A stretch of 64,000 bases of DNA. Source: Afipia felis ATCC 53690. Lineage in GTDB: Bacteria; Pseudomonadota; Alphaproteobacteria; Rhizobiales; Xanthobacteraceae. This document shows, piece by piece, positions 61,724 through 64,000 of the stretch. Where the stretch lies: the NCBI RefSeq assembly GCF_000314735.2, contig NZ_KB375270.1, positions 2,232,001 through 2,296,000 of the forward strand, in the 5' to 3' direction. Positions within the stretch are counted from its first letter, which is position 1. Each line of letters begins with the position of its first letter. The notes under the pieces were generated by a model, which did not search any database, had not been told where the DNA came from, and was given only the letters and a program-made list of their open reading frames with translations. The position numbers were made by a program, and so were the translations under genes.

Positions 61724-62842
61724 CTATCCCTGCCATCCTTCGATGAGGCGAGCATAAATCTTTTCGGCATCACGGATAGAATCAACAAGGCAATATTCGT
61801 CGGTCTGATGCGCCATGCCGGGCTCGCCCGGTCCAAGCACAACCGTCGGTGGCTCGCCAAGTGCGGGCTTCAGAACAGAGGCATCGGTGAAATATGGCAC
61901 CGTCGCAATTGGCAAAGGCTCCTTGCCCGTTACCGCATGGACAGCCGCAAACACATCCGCGAGCCAAGCGTTCTTCGGTTCAGTCCACACCGCCGGCACA
62001 TCGACGAGCGGGCTCATCGTGACATCTTCACCCAACTCAACCACAAGGTGCTCTTTGACCCGGACATGCGCCAGCGACGGAATGGTGCGGATATCGATAT
62101 CGATCTCCGCACGGTCGGGCACCGAGTTGACATTAATGCCCGCGCGCACCGCACCAACGCTTAGCGTCGGCTTGCCGAGATGCGGATGCGGTGCCTCATT
62201 GAATTCGAAAGCCTCGAGCTTATGAAGCACGCGCGCTGCCTTATACGCGGCGTTGACGCCGAGATGCGGCATCGAGCCATGCGCCGTTACACCGGTTGTC
62301 ACGGCACGCAACCACAGCGCACCCTTGTGGCCGACCATTGGCATGTTCGACGTCGGCTCCGCGACGACAAGTGCATCACCCTTCTTGAGAGCACCCGCCT
62401 TCACCAACACCTTGGCGCCATCGCAACCGGTTTCTTCCCCCGCGGTGATAATCAATGTGATCGATCCACTCGACCTACGATTCTTTCTTGCGGCGGCGCA
62501 GGCCGCCGACACGAAAGCCGCAACCCCACTCTTCATATCGGTCGAGCCACGCCCATAGAGCCGGCCATCGATGATTTCGCCACCGAACGGATCGCGCCGC
62601 CATGGCGCATTTCCAAGCGGCACGGTGTCCACGTGCCCGGTAAAGCAAAGCGCCGGCCCCTCGCCCAGGGTCGCAACTAGATTGGCACGACTTTCACCAA
62701 AGCCATGAATTTCAGTCTTCAGACCGGCATCCGACAGAATGCCGGCCAGCATTTCGATGCAGGCGAGCTCATGCCCCGGCGGGTTGATCGTGTCGATGGC
62801 GACCAATTCCTGCGTGAGACGTACCGGATCAGGATAGCTCAT
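61724..62842 (-). CDS. M20 family deacylase (ArgE/DapE-like)
   Basis: A 372-residue metallopeptidase-fold hydrolase. Metal and catalytic marks are CFTGHVDTVPLG (His, Asp), GRGSTDMKSGVAAF (Asp), ITAGEETGCDG (Glu-Glu pair) and AEPTSNMPMVGHKG. The dimerisation domain includes HGSMPHLGVNAAYKAARVL. It cleaves an acyl or amide group from an amino acid derivative in the cytoplasm; acetylornithine deacetylase and succinyl-diaminopimelate desuccinylase are the best known relatives. It lies 7 bp after the thiamine-diphosphate enzyme gene on the same strand, so both probably act on one pathway. Confidence 0.88.
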   Translation of the reverse strand: MSYPDPVRLTQELVAIDTINPPGHELACIEMLAGILSDAGLKTEIHGFGESRANLVATLGEGPALCFTGHVDTVPLGNAPWRRDPFGGEIIDGRLYGRGSTDMKSGVAAFVSAACAAARKNRRSSGSITLIITAGEETGCDGAKVLVKAGALKKGDALVVAEPTSNMPMVGHKGALWLRAVTTGVTAHGSMPHLGVNAAYKAARVLHKLEAFEFNEAPHPHLGKPTLSVGAVRAGINVNSVPDRAEIDIDIRTIPSLAHVRVKEHLVVELGEDVTMSPLVDVPAVWTEPKNAWLADVFAAVHAVTGKEPLPIATVPYFTDASVLKPALGEPPTVVLGPGEPGMAHQTDEYCLVDSIRDAEKIYARLIEGWQG

Positions 62843-62849
62843 GCTCGAC

Positions 62850-64000
62850 TCAAACTCCGCAAATGACGTTCAACAACGCCTGACGGCCTTCATTTTGCAC
62901 GACCCCAAGCGCGCGTTCAATCGCCGCCGGAAGATCCGCCGGATCTTCGACGCGCTCACCATAGCCGCCTGCGGCGGCGCAGACCTGCTCGAACGCCGGC
63001 AAATGACCGAGCCGTGTGAACGGCGCATCGTTGCAGCACCCGGTCTGACCTTGCGGATACATCTGCAGGGTTGAGCGCCGCACCGCATTCCACATGCCGT
63101 TATTCATGACAATGAAAAGCACCGGCAGCTTGTACAGCGCGGCCGCATGATGAACCGCGACAGGATTGCTGAAGAGATACGCGCCGTCACCGCTCACCGC
63201 GATCACCTGCCGCTCGGGCGCAGCGAGCTTCGCACCGAGCGCGGCACCCGGCCCCCAGCCAAGACCGGAGGCCGAACTTGAACCGAAATAGCTGTCCGGC
63301 TGCTCAAAAGCGCAGTGGTCGAGTTGCAGCGTGTATTCGTTGACGACGATCGCGTCCGCATCCTTGGCCGCACCGATGCAGTGGCTAGCCCATGCCGGGT
63401 GAATCGGCATCTGGTGCGCACTCTTTTCGATGATCATTTGCCGTTCGGCATCGAGCTCGGCCCGGTTTTTCACAACCCAATCGCGGCGCGCCGAAACATC
63501 GGCTTTCCTGGCGTCGAGCGCTTTCGTGAGCGCGGTGAGGATCGCGACGCAACCACCAGCGATGCCGAGATCGCTGGCGAAACCGCGGATCGGGATCTGC
63601 GTATGCAGCGGATCGAATCCGCACTGGATGACTTTGCAATCTGATTTCGGCTGCGCGTGCACAGGCAGCCACGGCACATCGCTATCCAGCACCAGAACGA
63701 CATCCGCGTCGCCGACGAAGCGATGCGGATCGTAGCCGAGATTCATCGGATGCGACGACGGCAACCCGAGATAGCGGGGCTTGTGCTGCGTGACGGGAAT
63801 CGCGAATCGCTCTGCGAAATCGGCAAGCGCGGCAAACGCGCCGGGCTCCCTCCCGGCATTGGCGGCAACGATCAGCGGGCGCCGGGCGCCCACCAGCAGA
63901 TCGCTTGCGACAGAAATTGCTTCTGCATCCGGAGCGGCAGGCGCGGCAGGGCGCAGCCTTGCCGGGCCCGATTGGGTGGCGGCCGCCGGTTCGCCTAGTA
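62850..64000 (-). CDS. Thiamine diphosphate-dependent enzyme, C-terminal two thirds (partial)
   Basis: An open frame running off the right edge; the first codons seen read LGEPAAATQSGPARLRPAAP. The central domain has RPLIVAANAGREPGAFAALADFAERFAIPVTQHKPRYLGLPSSHP and ADVVLVLDSDVPW. The ThDP pocket is SGDGAYLFSNPVAVHHAAAL then PVLFIVMNNGMWNAVR. This is the acetolactate-synthase/benzoylformate-decarboxylase fold. The final reaction (acyloin, decarboxylation, or acyl transfer) is not determined. It precedes the M20 deacylase in one unit. Confidence 0.85.
   Translation of the reverse strand, partial: LGEPAAATQSGPARLRPAAPAAPDAEAISVASDLLVGARRPLIVAANAGREPGAFAALADFAERFAIPVTQHKPRYLGLPSSHPMNLGYDPHRFVGDADVVLVLDSDVPWLPVHAQPKSDCKVIQCGFDPLHTQIPIRGFASDLGIAGGCVAILTALTKALDARKADVSARRDWVVKNRAELDAERQMIIEKSAHQMPIHPAWASHCIGAAKDADAIVVNEYTLQLDHCAFEQPDSYFGSSSASGLGWGPGAALGAKLAAPERQVIAVSGDGAYLFSNPVAVHHAAALYKLPVLFIVMNNGMWNAVRRSTLQMYPQGQTGCCNDAPFTRLGHLPAFEQVCAAAGGYGERVEDPADLPAAIERALGVVQNEGRQALLNVICGV

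Noticed and set aside
1..64000. CRISPR array, IS element, prophage, integrase or rRNA
   Set aside because: I saw no regularly spaced repeats, transposase, phage structural gene or rRNA. A systematic search would be needed to exclude short remnants.

Overview
The window reads as a chromosomal segment of an alphaproteobacterium, most likely a Bradyrhizobium/Afipia/Rhodopseudomonas relative (Nitrobacteraceae). This is inferred from protein style, a GC-rich background, an Irr-type iron box and many LysR, MocR and TTT-transporter genes. No database search was possible. I saw no rRNA, CRISPR array, prophage or insertion sequence.

Layout. 1-5000: tail of an acyl-CoA ligase, a GST and a flavin split-barrel protein divergent from a LysR gene, and a DJ-1/PfpI gene divergent from a MocR regulator. 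5000-11900: pyruvate kinase, tartronate-semialdehyde reductase, a glyoxylate/hydroxypyruvate-type reductase, a GlcG-like protein, a KdgT-type permease with an IclR regulator behind a perfect palindrome, and a YdfG-like SDR; this looks like a sugar-acid/glyoxylate module. 11900-18000: siderophore-uptake operon (TonB receptor, two small membrane proteins, PepSY protein and an unrecognised secreted protein) behind an ICE/Irr-like palindrome. 18000-23200: tctCAB plus class II aldolase, divergent from a cupin-XRE regulator. 23400-28500: MHS transporter, VanA/VanB-type Rieske oxygenase and reductase, LysR. 28600-37100: CzcCBA-like metal efflux system divergent from its two-component system. 37200-46500: sugar-nucleotide epimerase, a second two-component system, a YkgJ-like protein, TPR-GT41 glycosyltransferase, small secreted proteins and a porin. 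46500-49100: Fsr-like MFS transporter with an AraC regulator, and panD.

49600-59350 is the most notable part: a complete selenocysteine island. It has tRNA-Sec (selC), selB, a three-gene NAD-type formate dehydrogenase operon, selA and selD. The catalytic formate dehydrogenase gene carries an in-frame TGA at codon 87. It is followed by a short hairpin with a GGTCT loop placed 18 nt after the TGA, as in the E. coli fdhF SECIS as I recall it. The alpha subunit that is one chain in FdsA/FDH1A is here two genes at opposite ends of the operon. One encodes the Sec/bis-MGD body. The other encodes the N-terminal ferredoxin modules plus the [4Fe-4S] domain that normally begins the catalytic chain. The NuoE-NuoF fusion lies between them. 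selA and selD make Sec-tRNA and selenophosphate, and selB delivers Sec-tRNA at the hairpin, so the island could be self-sufficient for one selenoprotein.

59600-64000: a TlpA-like thioredoxin with a Tat-exported transglutaminase-like protein, a probable broken small gene, an M20 deacylase, and a thiamine-diphosphate enzyme running off the right edge.
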